64,000 nucleotides of DNA. It comes from Altererythrobacter sp. KTW20L. Its GTDB lineage: Bacteria; Pseudomonadota; Alphaproteobacteria; Sphingomonadales; Sphingomonadaceae. The translations under genes and the position numbers were made by a program. Below the pieces are notes generated by a model, which saw only the letters and a list, made by a program, of their open reading frames with translations, was not told where the DNA came from and searched no databases. The stretch lies in the NCBI RefSeq assembly GCF_023501975.1, contig NZ_JAMFLH010000003.1, positions 209,650 through 273,649 of the forward strand. Direction: 5' to 3'. Within the stretch, counting starts at the first letter, position 1. Each line of letters begins with the position of its first letter. Shown piece by piece: positions 1 to 8,080 of this stretch.

Positions 1-23
1 GCAGGATAGAGGGCAATGGTCAC
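1..23 (-). CDS. hicB: HicB-like antitoxin, 5' end only (partial)
   Basis: Only the first seven codons are in the window. The proposed GTG start lies at 23..21 on the minus strand and is preceded by a strong AAGGAG ribosome binding site seven bases upstream. The visible peptide reads VTIALYP. The call rests mainly on position: the gene directly follows a hicA toxin gene on the same strand, which is the usual hicA-hicB order. HicB proteins normally combine a small RNase-H-like fold with a DNA-binding domain, neutralise HicA and repress the operon. Nothing of those domains can be seen here, so the identity is inferred from context. Confidence 0.5.
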
Positions 24-30
24 AGCAAGT

Positions 31-86
31 CTCCTTGTGTGTATCAATACTCACAAGGAGCCAAAAGTCAAGGATTGTGTGTATCA
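31..86 (-). promoter_or_regulatory. Palindrome, direct repeats and possible internal hicB promoter
   Basis: Between hicA and hicB there is a perfect 9-bp inverted repeat, CTCCTTGTG at 31-39 and CACAAGGAG at 52-60, which includes the hicB ribosome binding site. A 12-bp direct repeat, TTGTGTGTATCA, occurs at 35-46 and 75-86, exactly 40 bp apart. On the minus strand a TTGACT hexamer (71..66) and a weak TATTGA (49..44) are 16 bp apart and could form a promoter that transcribes hicB alone. HicB proteins are known to autoregulate through palindromic operators, so this is a plausible operator. The -10 match is poor. Confidence 0.4.
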
Positions 87-93
87 GTGCGCA

Positions 94-282
94 CTAACGC
101 AGTTTTACTCCGCTCTGCCGCTCGATGCTCTTGATCGTACCGATGGCCATGTCGCTTGATGGGTGAGGCACGGTGACGATGCCGGGCTTTTCCGGGTGCC
201 GGAAATGGAGGTGACTGCCGCGCTGGCGCACTTCCTCCCATCCATCGGTCCGCAAGGCCTTGATAATATCCCGGCTTTTCAT
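94..282 (-). CDS. hicA: HicA family mRNA interferase toxin
   Basis: This 62-residue protein has the HicA pattern throughout: an N-terminal MKSRDIIKAL helix, the GWxxxRQRGSHLHF segment, a PGIVTVPHP strand and a C-terminal GTIKSIERQSG helix. The histidine in GSH (about residue 24) is the catalytic residue of this double-stranded-RNA-binding-like fold. HicA enzymes cleave mRNA independently of the ribosome and are held inactive by HicB. The ATG at 282 follows an AAGG six to seven bases upstream. The gene is divergent from the GMC oxidoreductase gene, and the antitoxin start lies downstream after a 70-bp gap, which is long for a hicAB pair. Confidence 0.85.
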   Translation of the reverse strand: MKSRDIIKALRTDGWEEVRQRGSHLHFRHPEKPGIVTVPHPSSDMAIGTIKSIERQSGVKLR

Positions 283-406
283 CCTGCGCCTTTATCCGCA
301 GTCAGATGCTGGGGGCAAGTAGAGCCCCACCCTAACGCCCGTGACAATCAGCCTTGCCAAACCCCCTCCCGCTCGCGCACCATGAGCGGCGGGAGAGACG
401 AGACAC

Positions 407-2086
407 ATGCTGGCTGGTGAATTCGACTATATCGTGATCGGCGCAGGCTCGTCCGGCGCGGCGCTGGCGGCGCGGCTGGGGGAAGATTCCACCAAGACCG
501 TCTGCGTGCTGGAGGCGGGAGGGCATGACAGCCATCCGTTTATCCACGTGCCCAGCTTCGTTGCCGCCGCCATCGGCCGCAAGGAAACCAACTGGCGGTT
601 CGAGACCGTGCCACAAGAAGGCATGGCCGGGCGCAAGATCGGCGTGCCCCGCGGGCGGGTGATCGGCGGATCGGGCGCGATCAACGGCATGGTCTATTTC
701 CGCGGGCACCCGACCGATTATGATGACTGGGCGGATGCGGGCTGCAAGGGCTGGTCCTATGCCGAAGTGCTGCCCTATTTCACCCGCACCGAGAACAACG
801 AGGATTTCCCCGCAAGCGTGTTCCATGGCAGCGGCGGCTCGATCAACGCCAAGATCGTCGAGGGGCCGAACCCGCTCAACTACGCCTTCATGGATGCCCT
901 GGCGGAGCTGCAATTTCCCAAGTGCCCCGATTTCAACGGCCCCAATCCGGAAGGCTATGGCCGCCGCCAGGGGCTGATCCGCAACGGCCTGCGCGAATCA
1001 AGCGCCAAGAACATGCTCCGCCCGGCGATGGAGCGCGGCAACATCCACGTCCAGACCGATGCGCAGGTCGCCCGCGTGATCGTGGAACTGGGCCGCGCCA
1101 CAGGGGTGGAACTCACCGATGGCCGCGTCATCGCTGCCCGCCACGAGATCGTCCTCAGCGCCGGAACGGTGCAGACCCCGCAGATCCTGATGCTGAGCGG
1201 CATCGGCCCCGCCGCCCACCTGAAAGAGATGGGCGTCGAGGTGTTGGCGGACCTCCCCGGAGTGGGCAGCAACTATCACGACCATGTCGCCAGCCCGATC
1301 CACATGGAAACGAGCGATTCCACCTCCTACGGCATCAGCTGGAAGGCCATGCCGCGCGACATATTCTGGTTCTTCTATTACCTCGCCACCCGCAAGGGGC
1401 CACTGGCAGGCAACGTGTTCGAGAGCGTGGCTTTCCTGCGCACCGATCCCAGCCTAGCCAAGCCCGACGTGCAGTTCGTGTTCCAGCCCGCCCGCCGCCT
1501 GACCAACCCCAAGGTGCCGTTCCCGATTGGCCACGGCTATGCGATCAGCCCGGTGGCGCTCTATCCCAAGAGCCGCGGCACCGTGCGCCTCGCCAGTGGC
1601 GATCCCACCGCCGCCCCGCTGATTGATCCCAACCTACTCAAGGAACCGGAGGATATCCTCCCCCTGATCCGCGCCCTCAAGATCAGCCGCGCCGCCTTTG
1701 CCACCCGGCCTTTTGCCAAATACCAAGGCACCGAAGTCGCCCCCGGCCCGGAATGCCAGACCGATGCCGAGTGGGACGCCTATATCCGCGCCACCGGCTA
1801 TACCGTCCACCACCCGGTCGGCACAGCCAAGATGGGCAGCGTGGATGACGCCAGCGCCGTGGTCGATCCGCAGCTCCGCGTGCGCGGGATCGCCGGGTTG
1901 CGGGTGGCCGATGCCTCTGTCATGCCAAGCGTGATCGGGGGCAACACCAATGCACCTTGCGTGATGATCGGCGAACGCTGCGCCGATTTCATCCTCGGCA
2001 AGCCTGCACTGCCTGCTGCGCAACTGCCGCCGGAAAGCGTGGCGCGCTATAAGCCCAAAGCGAAACGAGCGGCAAAAGCCGCCTGA
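407..2086 (+). CDS. GMC family FAD-dependent oxidoreductase (choline/alcohol dehydrogenase type)
   Basis: The 559-residue protein is a complete GMC flavoenzyme, expected to oxidise an alcohol using FAD in the cytoplasm. The dinucleotide-binding motif GAGSSG lies at residues 12-17, followed by the VLEAGG adenosine-binding acid. GMC signature 1 (PRGRVIGGSGAINGM) lies near residues 81-95 and signature 2 (SAGTVQTPQILMLSGIGP) follows in mid-protein. The catalytic His is in HHPVGTAKMG near residue 469 and the catalytic Asn in NTNAP near residue 512. The C terminus ends in a Lys/Ala-rich tail. It is the first gene of a plus-strand run that continues with an MBL hydrolase, a P450, a second MBL hydrolase and an HIBADH-like enzyme, so it probably acts on an alcohol in that pathway. 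The substrate cannot be read from the sequence. Confidence 0.9.
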   Translation: MLAGEFDYIVIGAGSSGAALAARLGEDSTKTVCVLEAGGHDSHPFIHVPSFVAAAIGRKETNWRFETVPQEGMAGRKIGVPRGRVIGGSGAINGMVYFRGHPTDYDDWADAGCKGWSYAEVLPYFTRTENNEDFPASVFHGSGGSINAKIVEGPNPLNYAFMDALAELQFPKCPDFNGPNPEGYGRRQGLIRNGLRESSAKNMLRPAMERGNIHVQTDAQVARVIVELGRATGVELTDGRVIAARHEIVLSAGTVQTPQILMLSGIGPAAHLKEMGVEVLADLPGVGSNYHDHVASPIHMETSDSTSYGISWKAMPRDIFWFFYYLATRKGPLAGNVFESVAFLRTDPSLAKPDVQFVFQPARRLTNPKVPFPIGHGYAISPVALYPKSRGTVRLASGDPTAAPLIDPNLLKEPEDILPLIRALKISRAAFATRPFAKYQGTEVAPGPECQTDAEWDAYIRATGYTVHHPVGTAKMGSVDDASAVVDPQLRVRGIAGLRVADASVMPSVIGGNTNAPCVMIGERCADFILGKPALPAAQLPPESVARYKPKAKRAAKAA

Positions 2087-2103
2087 ACCGGAGAGAACCT
2101 GAC

Positions 2104-3024
2104 GTGGCACGCGAAACCATGATGAGCTGGCAGGTGGGTGAGGTGAAAATCACCCGCATTGTCGAGATCTACAACTTCACCGACAACATCAACATGACCA
2201 TGTCCGATGCCACGGCAGAGGAAGTGATCGCGCTCGAATGGCTGCACCCGCACTATGCCACGCCCGAGGGGCTGCAGCGGATGAACTTCCAGGGCTTCGT
2301 GGTCCAGGCGCCCAATAGAAATGGTGGGGGCCTCAACATGGTGGTCGACAGCTGCATCGGCGCGGGGCGCGAGCGGGACTTCGACGTGTTCTGCAACCTG
2401 CCCGAAGGCTTCCTGGAGGATCTCGAATCGCTCGGCCTCTCGCGCGCCGAGATCGACACGGTGATGTGCACCCACCTGCATTTCGACCATGTCGGCTGGA
2501 ACACCTACAAGGACCCGGAGAGCGGCGAGTACCGGCCGACCTTCCCCAAGGCCCGCTACCTGTTCGGCAAGACCGAATATGATGCCTGGCAGAACGTGAT
2601 CCGCCACGATGGCCACCATTCGGACAATCACCTGGTCGAATGCGTCGATCCGATCGTGGCGCTGGGCATGGCCGATTTCATCGAGGCCAACCACGTGATC
2701 GCCGAGGGCGAAGGATGGCGTATCGTCACCGAGCCGAGCCACGGCCACACCCCCGGCCACGTCCACGTCTGCATCGAAAGCGGAAGCGAGCGGGCGGTCA
2801 TCACCGGCGACCTGATGCACCACCCGATGCAGTGTGCCATGCCGCACCGCACCGCCACGTTCGACATGGACAAGGACGCCGGCCGCCAGTCGCGCCAGTC
2901 CTTCGTGGAGAAATACCGCGACAGCGGCGTGGTGGTGATCGGCGCGCATTTCTTCGATCCCACGGCGGGCCACATCGAAACTGCACCCGATGGCGAGACC
3001 TGGTTCCACGGGCTGGGGTTGTGA
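2104..3024 (+). CDS. MBL-fold metallo-hydrolase (lactonase/glyoxalase-like)
   Basis: This 306-residue protein belongs to the metallo-beta-lactamase superfamily. The zinc-binding HLHFDH motif is near residues 123-128. A second ligand region HGHTPGH is near 213-219 and the bridging Asp is in ITGDLMHHP. The arrangement resembles N-acyl-homoserine lactonase and related lactonase families, and it has no predicted export signal. The start is GTG at 2104 with GGAGAG about nine bases upstream; an in-frame ATG pair follows five codons later. It lies 17 bp after the GMC oxidoreductase gene and is probably cotranscribed with it. Hydrolysis of a lactone or ester intermediate made by the neighbouring oxidases is a reasonable inference, but the substrate is unknown. 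Confidence 0.85.
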   Translation: MARETMMSWQVGEVKITRIVEIYNFTDNINMTMSDATAEEVIALEWLHPHYATPEGLQRMNFQGFVVQAPNRNGGGLNMVVDSCIGAGRERDFDVFCNLPEGFLEDLESLGLSRAEIDTVMCTHLHFDHVGWNTYKDPESGEYRPTFPKARYLFGKTEYDAWQNVIRHDGHHSDNHLVECVDPIVALGMADFIEANHVIAEGEGWRIVTEPSHGHTPGHVHVCIESGSERAVITGDLMHHPMQCAMPHRTATFDMDKDAGRQSRQSFVEKYRDSGVVVIGAHFFDPTAGHIETAPDGETWFHGLGL

Positions 3025-3041
3025 TGGCCAGCCTCCCAGTC

Positions 3042-3106
3042 CCGTTCGTGTCGAGCGAAGTCGAGACACTGGCGCGCGGCATCTCGACTTCGCTCGATGC
3101 GAACGG
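3042..3106. repeat. REP-like inverted repeat (copy 1)
   Basis: Two 25-bp arms, at 3042-3066 and 3082-3106, are inverted copies with two mismatches and a 15-bp loop. The core is GTCGAGCGAAGTCGAGA. The element sits between the MBL gene and the P450 gene and would form a stable RNA hairpin. A near-identical element is at 10672-10740. Such elements are common in sphingomonad intergenic regions. Confidence 0.85.
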
Positions 3107-3120
3107 AAGGGTAGTTTGAG

Positions 3121-4299
3121 ATGAAAGAGATCCCCCTCTTCCCCTACGACATCTTCACCCCCGATGCCGTGCGCAATGCCCGCGCGGTGGATGACGAGGT
3201 GCGCGAATTCGCCCCTGCCGTCCGCCTGCACGATGGCACGGTGATGATCGCCCGGCACGAGCATGTGACCAGCGGCCTCTTGGACTGGAAGAGCTTTTCC
3301 AGCGCCAGCCGCCCGTGGCACGATCCCAACAGCCCCCGCCCGGAAATCCTCCTGACCGACGATCCGCCCCGCCATACCCAGGTGCGCAAGGTGGTGCAGG
3401 ATGCGCTGTCGCCCCGCGCGCTGGAACGCACCAAGGCGGTGTTCGAGGCGGCGGCGCAGGAATTCGTCGACGAACTGCGCGCGCGTGAAGGCGAGGCGGT
3501 CGATGCCGTGGGCGAGATCACCCAGGCCTATATCTTCCGCGTACTGCCCGATGTGCTGGGCCTGCCGCAGGAAGGCCGCCACCACATGCATGGTTTTTCG
3601 CAGATGGTCTGGGCCACGATGGGTCCGCCGGGAGAACTGTTCGACGAAGCGATGGCGCACGACTTTTCCGCCGTGATCGAATGGCTCGGCACGGCATGCG
3701 ACCGCGATGCGATCGATCCCGAAGGTATCGGGGCTGAAATCTTCCGCGCGGCCGATCGCGGGCAGGTGACGATGGACGAGGCCAAGCTGCTGTTGCAGAC
3801 GATCCTTTCCGCCGGGGCCGACACCACCTACCTCACCATGGCCAATGCCATCCGCGCCTGGGCGCTGTTCCCCGACCAGTATGCCAAGTTGCGGGCCAAT
3901 CCCAAGCTGCTGCGCAACGCTTTCGACGAGTCGCTCAGGTGGGATTCGCCCAGCCGCATGGCCGGCCGCATCGCCACCTGCGATGTCCAGATCGATGACC
4001 TGGTGGTCCCGGCAGGCACCCGTTGCGGCCTGATGTTCGCCGCCGCCAACCGCGACCCGCGCTATTGGGCAGAACCGGAGCGCTACGACATCGAGCGCGA
4101 CAACAAGCACTCGCTCGGGTGGGGCTACGGCGTCCACGGCTGCGTCGGCCGCACCCTGGCGCAGACCGAGGCATCGGCTTTCCTCGGCACCCTGGTGCGC
4201 GAAGTGGCGGGGTTCGAAATCGCGGGTGACTATGAGCCATGGATGACCACCGTCGGCCACGGGCCGATGAAACAGCCGGTGCGGTTGCGGTTTGGCTGA
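3121..4299 (+). CDS. Cytochrome P450
   Basis: The 392-residue soluble protein has the expected P450 landmarks. The I-helix oxygen-binding segment AGADTT is near residues 231-236, the K-helix ExxR is ESLR near 270-273, and the haem-ligand loop is LGWGYGVHGCVGR with Cys near 341. Trp replaces the usual Phe at the start of that loop. The length and the lack of a membrane anchor fit bacterial class I P450s, which need a separate ferredoxin and reductase; none is encoded close by. It probably hydroxylates a hydrophobic compound handled by this cluster. The ATG follows the REP element directly, and the 3' end overlaps the next gene by eight bases. Confidence 0.92.
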   Translation: MKEIPLFPYDIFTPDAVRNARAVDDEVREFAPAVRLHDGTVMIARHEHVTSGLLDWKSFSSASRPWHDPNSPRPEILLTDDPPRHTQVRKVVQDALSPRALERTKAVFEAAAQEFVDELRAREGEAVDAVGEITQAYIFRVLPDVLGLPQEGRHHMHGFSQMVWATMGPPGELFDEAMAHDFSAVIEWLGTACDRDAIDPEGIGAEIFRAADRGQVTMDEAKLLLQTILSAGADTTYLTMANAIRAWALFPDQYAKLRANPKLLRNAFDESLRWDSPSRMAGRIATCDVQIDDLVVPAGTRCGLMFAAANRDPRYWAEPERYDIERDNKHSLGWGYGVHGCVGRTLAQTEASAFLGTLVREVAGFEIAGDYEPWMTTVGHGPMKQPVRLRFG

Positions 4300-5107
4300 A
4301 TTGGCACCCGTCACCCGCATCGACGCCATCCGCTATGCCCGGCACGAACGACCGGCGGCGGAGAACTTCGCCGCGCCGGTGGATGACCACGACCTGCCGA
4401 TGCCGCTCGACTATTTCGTCTGGGCAATCCACCGGGAGGGCGAGCATCCGGTCATCGTCGATACCGGCTTCGGCGAGCAGGCGGCCGTCGCGCGCGGGCG
4501 GATCATCACCCGGCCGCTGATCGAAGGGCTGCGCGATGCGGGGATCGATCACCTGTCGGTCGAACACGTGATCCTGACCCACCTGCATTATGACCATGCC
4601 GGATCGCTGAGCACCTTCCCCAATGCCACGTTCCACGTGCAGGATGCCGAGATGGCCTTCGCCACCGGCCGACAGATGTGCGACCACGGCGTGCGCGGTC
4701 CGTTCGATGGCGAGCCGGTGGCGCAGCTCGTACGGCGGCTCTACGCCGATCACGTGGTGTTCCATGATGGCGACGAGGATTTTGCGCCGGGCATCAGGCT
4801 GGCACTGGCCCAGGGGCACACGGCGGGCCTGATGGTGGTGGTATGCGACACCGCGCGCGGGCCCGTTGTGCTGGCGAGCGACGCGGCGCACCTCTATGCC
4901 AACATCACCCGTGCCATTCCCTTCCCGATCTTTGTCGACGAGGCAGACTATGCCGCAGCGCAAGACAAGGTCATGACGCTCGCAGGCGGTTCGCTCGACC
5001 ATGTGATCCCCGGCCACGATCCGCTGGTGCTGGCCTGCTTCCCTTGCGAAAACGACATTGCCCGCGTGGACCTCGCGCCGCATAGGCCGATCCTGGAGGC
5101 TTTATGA
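4292..5107 (+). CDS. MBL-fold metallo-hydrolase (second copy, lactonase-like)
   Basis: The 271-residue protein carries the zinc motif HLHYDHAG near residues 97-104, a later GHTAGL segment with a metal-binding His, and a SDAAHLYAN stretch carrying the bridging Asp. It is similar in type to the first MBL protein but clearly divergent and shorter. It resembles the AttM/AhlD-like lactonase group. The start is probably TTG at 4292, inside the last codons of the P450 gene (8-bp overlap), which suggests translational coupling; no good ATG occurs near the N terminus. Its stop overlaps the next start in ATGA. The substrate is unknown; a lactone or ester from the same pathway is likely. Confidence 0.8.
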   Translation: MAELAPVTRIDAIRYARHERPAAENFAAPVDDHDLPMPLDYFVWAIHREGEHPVIVDTGFGEQAAVARGRIITRPLIEGLRDAGIDHLSVEHVILTHLHYDHAGSLSTFPNATFHVQDAEMAFATGRQMCDHGVRGPFDGEPVAQLVRRLYADHVVFHDGDEDFAPGIRLALAQGHTAGLMVVVCDTARGPVVLASDAAHLYANITRAIPFPIFVDEADYAAAQDKVMTLAGGSLDHVIPGHDPLVLACFPCENDIARVDLAPHRPILEAL

Positions 5108-5988
5108 CGACAATCGGGTTTCTGGGTTTGGGCCGCATGGGCGCGCCGATGGCGGCCAACCTACTGAAAGCGGGGCATAAGCTGCTGGTTCATGATGTCT
5201 CGGCAGAGGCCGTGGCCGCACTAGTGGCGCAAGGTGCCACGGCGGCAGGTTCCGCCGCCGCTTTGGGCGAGCAATGCCAGGTCGTGTTCACCAGCCTGCC
5301 GACACCGGCCATTGTGCGCGAGGCGGTGCTGGGGGCCGATGGCATCTGTTCAACCAAGGCCCCCGCGATCCTGTGTGACCTCTCCACCTCCGGCCCGCAA
5401 CTGGCGGTCGAACTGGCCAGCGCCCTGCCGCAGGTCGCCTGTTTCGATGCGCCGGTATCGGGCGGGATAAAGGGCGCCGAGCAGGCGACCATCTCGATCA
5501 TGGTTGGCGGACCATCCACAGAATATGAAGCTAACCTGAGGTCGTTGCTCGAAGCTATCGGCAAGCCGTTCTACATGGGCGAAACGCCGGGCGCCGGCCA
5601 GACCATGAAGCTGGTCAACAACCTCTTGGGCGCGGTCGCCATCGGGGTGACGGCGGAAGGTATGGCCTTCGGCATCAAGCAGGGGCTGGACCCGGCCAAG
5701 ATGATCGAGGTGCTCAATCAGTCCACCGGCATCAATTCGGCCACGCGCGACAAGTGGCCCAGGAGCGTTTTGCCGCGCACCTTCGATTTCGGTTTTGCTG
5801 CAGCGCTCAGCCTCAAGGACACACGGCTGCTGATGGACGAGGCCCAGGCCGCCGGTGTGCCGCTGCCGCTGGGCCAGGTCGTGCAGGACTATCTCGAACG
5901 CACCCTGGTGCGCGAAGGCCCCGCCGCCGATTTCACCGCCATAGCCAAGGTGGTTGAAGCAGCAGCAGGGCTTGATCCCGAACGCTGA
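5104..5988 (+). CDS. NAD(P)-dependent 3-hydroxyisobutyrate dehydrogenase family enzyme
   Basis: The 294-residue protein is a full-length beta-hydroxyacid dehydrogenase. The Rossmann motif GLGRMG is at residues 8-13, the substrate-binding signature DAPVSGGIKGAEQ is near 118-130, and the catalytic Lys is in GQTMKLVNN near residue 169. Members oxidise 3-hydroxyacids or reduce the corresponding semialdehydes. The start overlaps the upstream stop as ATGA, so it is translationally coupled and is the last gene of the plus-strand catabolic run. The exact substrate (hydroxyisobutyrate, tartronate semialdehyde or another) cannot be decided from the sequence. Confidence 0.88.
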   Translation: MTTIGFLGLGRMGAPMAANLLKAGHKLLVHDVSAEAVAALVAQGATAAGSAAALGEQCQVVFTSLPTPAIVREAVLGADGICSTKAPAILCDLSTSGPQLAVELASALPQVACFDAPVSGGIKGAEQATISIMVGGPSTEYEANLRSLLEAIGKPFYMGETPGAGQTMKLVNNLLGAVAIGVTAEGMAFGIKQGLDPAKMIEVLNQSTGINSATRDKWPRSVLPRTFDFGFAAALSLKDTRLLMDEAQAAGVPLPLGQVVQDYLERTLVREGPAADFTAIAKVVEAAAGLDPER

Positions 5989-5991
5989 AAC

Positions 5992-6231
5992 TCAGGTCGC
6001 GGACGTCGTGCGTTTGTCCGGCCCGCGGCCAGCCTTGCGGGCTTCGCGCCTGTCATAGGCCTTCTTGGCGAAATAGCCGCCCACGCCGACCACGGCCAGC
6101 GCGGGTATGCTCATGCGGGCGATGAATGGAACGGCAACCGCGCCAAGCAATGCTCCGCCTTTGCCGCCGACCTTGGCCGTGTGCTTGGCTGCCTGCGAGC
6201 CTGCAATCGCGCCAACAATTCTTCCGAACAT
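5992..6231 (-). CDS. Small glycine-rich membrane-associated protein, unknown function
   Basis: The 79-residue protein starts at an ATG with a clear GGGAG six bases upstream. It has a glycine/alanine-rich N-terminal half, one hydrophobic stretch around residues 27-54 (GGALLGAVAVPFIA through PALAVVGVGGY), and a strongly basic tail (KKAYDRREARKAGRGPDKR). I recognise no family. The composition suggests a single-pass or peripheral inner-membrane protein with a cytoplasmic basic tail. It converges with the HIBADH-like gene with only three bases between stops. Confidence 0.6.
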   Translation of the reverse strand: MFGRIVGAIAGSQAAKHTAKVGGKGGALLGAVAVPFIARMSIPALAVVGVGGYFAKKAYDRREARKAGRGPDKRTTSAT

Positions 6232-6302
6232 GGTAAACTCCCTTTCTTTACAGGATAAACTGGCAGAACATCATCCCGTTCCAGCATTTGGAGTCGTGAT
6301 CG

Positions 6303-6692
6303 ATGCTAGCCCTGTTGACCGGCCTGGTGCTGGCGCAATTGAACCCGCAGTCTTCGGAGACGATCCGTCTGGAGGGGCGCTGCACCTATCCCCCTGAAGT
6401 GTCAGCCGAAGTGGAAGGCGCCACACTGGTACAATGCGGCGAAGCCCTGTTGCGGGAGGATGGCATCGCCTTCGCCTCGCGCGGGTTCGAACCGTCGATC
6501 CGTTTCGTGGGAAGCTGGAACGGGAGTGAACTCGACCTGCACCACGTAGCCCGCCGCGGCCGTAACCGGGCCGACGAGGCGCGCGGCTGGTGCCGGCTGC
6601 AATATCGCGGCGAGGATGTCTCCGCCATCGTGTGCACCGCAGTGGCGGGACCGCGCAGTTATCTCGCCAACTTCATCGTGCCGAATATCTAG
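6303..6692 (+). CDS. Hypothetical exported protein with four cysteines
   Basis: The 129-residue protein starts with a short hydrophobic segment (MLALLTGLVLAQ) that looks like a signal peptide without basic n-region residues, with cleavage possible after VLA. The mature part contains four cysteines, at GRCTYP, VQCGEA, GWCRLQ and IVCTAV, which could form two disulfides in the periplasm. A GGAG lies about ten bases before the ATG. I do not recognise the family. Its stop overlaps the stop of the convergent zinc finger gene by four bases. Confidence 0.55.
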   Translation: MLALLTGLVLAQLNPQSSETIRLEGRCTYPPEVSAEVEGATLVQCGEALLREDGIAFASRGFEPSIRFVGSWNGSELDLHHVARRGRNRADEARGWCRLQYRGEDVSAIVCTAVAGPRSYLANFIVPNI

Positions 6693-6952
6693 CGCAATTG
6701 GCTGTCCTTGCTGCCGCGACGGTTGATTCCGGCGGATCGCCGCTGCACATCACGGGCAGACTGGCAGGCAACACAGGTCCGCGCGTGCGGCAGCGCCTGC
6801 CGCCTAGCGAGCGGGATGTCCTCGCCGCAATCATCGCAATAGTCAGCGCCCTTGCCGCCCGCCAGCCCGGCGCGGGCGGCGGCCACGGCATCGCTCACCG
6901 TGTCGTCGATCTGGTCCTGCACCGCGCCATCGCGGGTCCATCCGCCTGCCAT
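6689..6952 (-). CDS. DksA/TraR family C4 zinc finger protein
   Basis: The 87-residue protein has a C4 zinc finger, C39-x2-C42-x17-C60-x2-C63, in the context CDDCGEDIPLARR and TCVACQ, which is typical of small DksA/TraR proteins such as YbiI. The N-terminal 35 residues are acidic and helical, much shorter than the coiled coil of true DksA, and the tail is basic. Members bind in the RNA polymerase secondary channel or act as phage or plasmid transcription factors; the role of short chromosomal versions is not settled. It is convergent with the preceding hypothetical gene. Confidence 0.8.
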   Translation of the reverse strand: MAGGWTRDGAVQDQIDDTVSDAVAAARAGLAGGKGADYCDDCGEDIPLARRQALPHARTCVACQSARDVQRRSAGINRRGSKDSQLR

Positions 6953-7029
6953 GTTCCAAGGTTCCTTTCGCAGGATGAACGAGACTGGCTGCCCGGCGGT
7001 TCCGCCGGATCAGTCTTCCGACAACCGGC

Positions 7030-7971
7030 TCACACCTCCGAAGCAGGCGGGCGGTCGCGATAAAACCGCACCACCAGCGGGATGAGGGCAAATCCGATGA
7101 CGGCAACGGCCAGGTTGAACAGCAGGTGCGCGGTTGCCACGGCCACGGTGCCAGGGCCGGTAAGGTCCAGCACATAGGCACTGAACCGGCCCAGGAACGG
7201 CAGGAAGGCCAGCACGCCGACAAAGTTGAACACCAGGTTGGCAAAGGCTGCTCGCCGGGCAAGTGTGCCCATCGACAGGGCCGCGAACAAGGCGGTGGAT
7301 GTGGTCCCGATATTCGCCCCCAGCACGATGGGGACAACATCGGGCGTGGTCAGTAGGCCTTGCGAAACGGCCACCACGGCAAGCCCCACCACCACGCTGC
7401 TCGATTGCAGCATGGCTGTCAGCACCACGCCGATCAGCAGTCCGATCAGCGGATTGCTGGCATGGACCAGCCAGGCCGCCACATCTTCCGACTGGCGCAG
7501 GGGCGCGACATAGGTGCTGATCAGTTGCAGGGCGAGCAGGATGATGCCGAGATAAAGCACCGCATGGCCGAACAATCGCACCCGCTGCGGCGCAAAGGAC
7601 ATCAGCGCGCTGGCCACGATCAGGAACGGCCCCAGGATCGTGGCATTGATCGCCACCAGCCAGGCGGTGGAAGTGGTCCCCACATTGGCGCCAAGGAACA
7701 CCGGCAGGCTGCCGCGAAAGCTGATCGTGCCCGCCTGCACCAGGGCCACGGTGATGCCCGAAATGGCGCTGGACGATTGCACCAGTGCGGTCAATACGGC
7801 GCCCAGTCCGAAACCCGATACCGGATTGTTCGTAAGCCGCGTCAGCAGCCGGTCCAGCGCCGCCCCTCCGGCCTTGCGGATATCGTTGCTGAAACCCTTC
7901 AAGGCATAGACGAACAGGATCACCGCCGCAGCGATCGACACCCCGATTTCAAACAGCGGATAAAAGTCCAT
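7030..7971 (-). CDS. Na+/phosphate cotransporter (NptA/YjbB type)
   Basis: The 313-residue integral membrane protein shows the two internal QSSS repeats that mark the Na/Pi cotransporter fold: ALVQSSSAISG near residue 66 and AMLQSSSVVVG later. Paired GANVGTTSTA and GANIGTTSTA motifs accompany them. About eight hydrophobic segments are present. It lacks the C-terminal PhoU-like domain found in longer YjbB proteins, which typically have about 540 residues. I choose the ATG at 7971 (MDFYPLFEIG) because a G-rich Shine-Dalgarno precedes it; an in-frame upstream start would add 12 residues. It is expected to move phosphate or another anion with sodium across the inner membrane. Confidence 0.85.
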   Translation of the reverse strand: MDFYPLFEIGVSIAAAVILFVYALKGFSNDIRKAGGAALDRLLTRLTNNPVSGFGLGAVLTALVQSSSAISGITVALVQAGTISFRGSLPVFLGANVGTTSTAWLVAINATILGPFLIVASALMSFAPQRVRLFGHAVLYLGIILLALQLISTYVAPLRQSEDVAAWLVHASNPLIGLLIGVVLTAMLQSSSVVVGLAVVAVSQGLLTTPDVVPIVLGANIGTTSTALFAALSMGTLARRAAFANLVFNFVGVLAFLPFLGRFSAYVLDLTGPGTVAVATAHLLFNLAVAVIGFALIPLVVRFYRDRPPASEV

Positions 7972-8080
7972 GACCCCCCTGCTGCCCGTGACCGGGGCAG
8001 GAGGCAAGCAGAAGTCCTAATCGTTGCAACACGCTTGGCGCCGCCGGACGCGGCCGTGTCAGGAAGGCGCCGTGTTCCCG

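Noticed and set aside
2047..4329. 760-codon open frame on the minus strand
   Set aside because: It lies wholly opposite the MBL and P450 genes, whose catalytic motifs are intact; its His/Asp/Arg-rich composition is the usual antisense shadow in GC-rich DNA.
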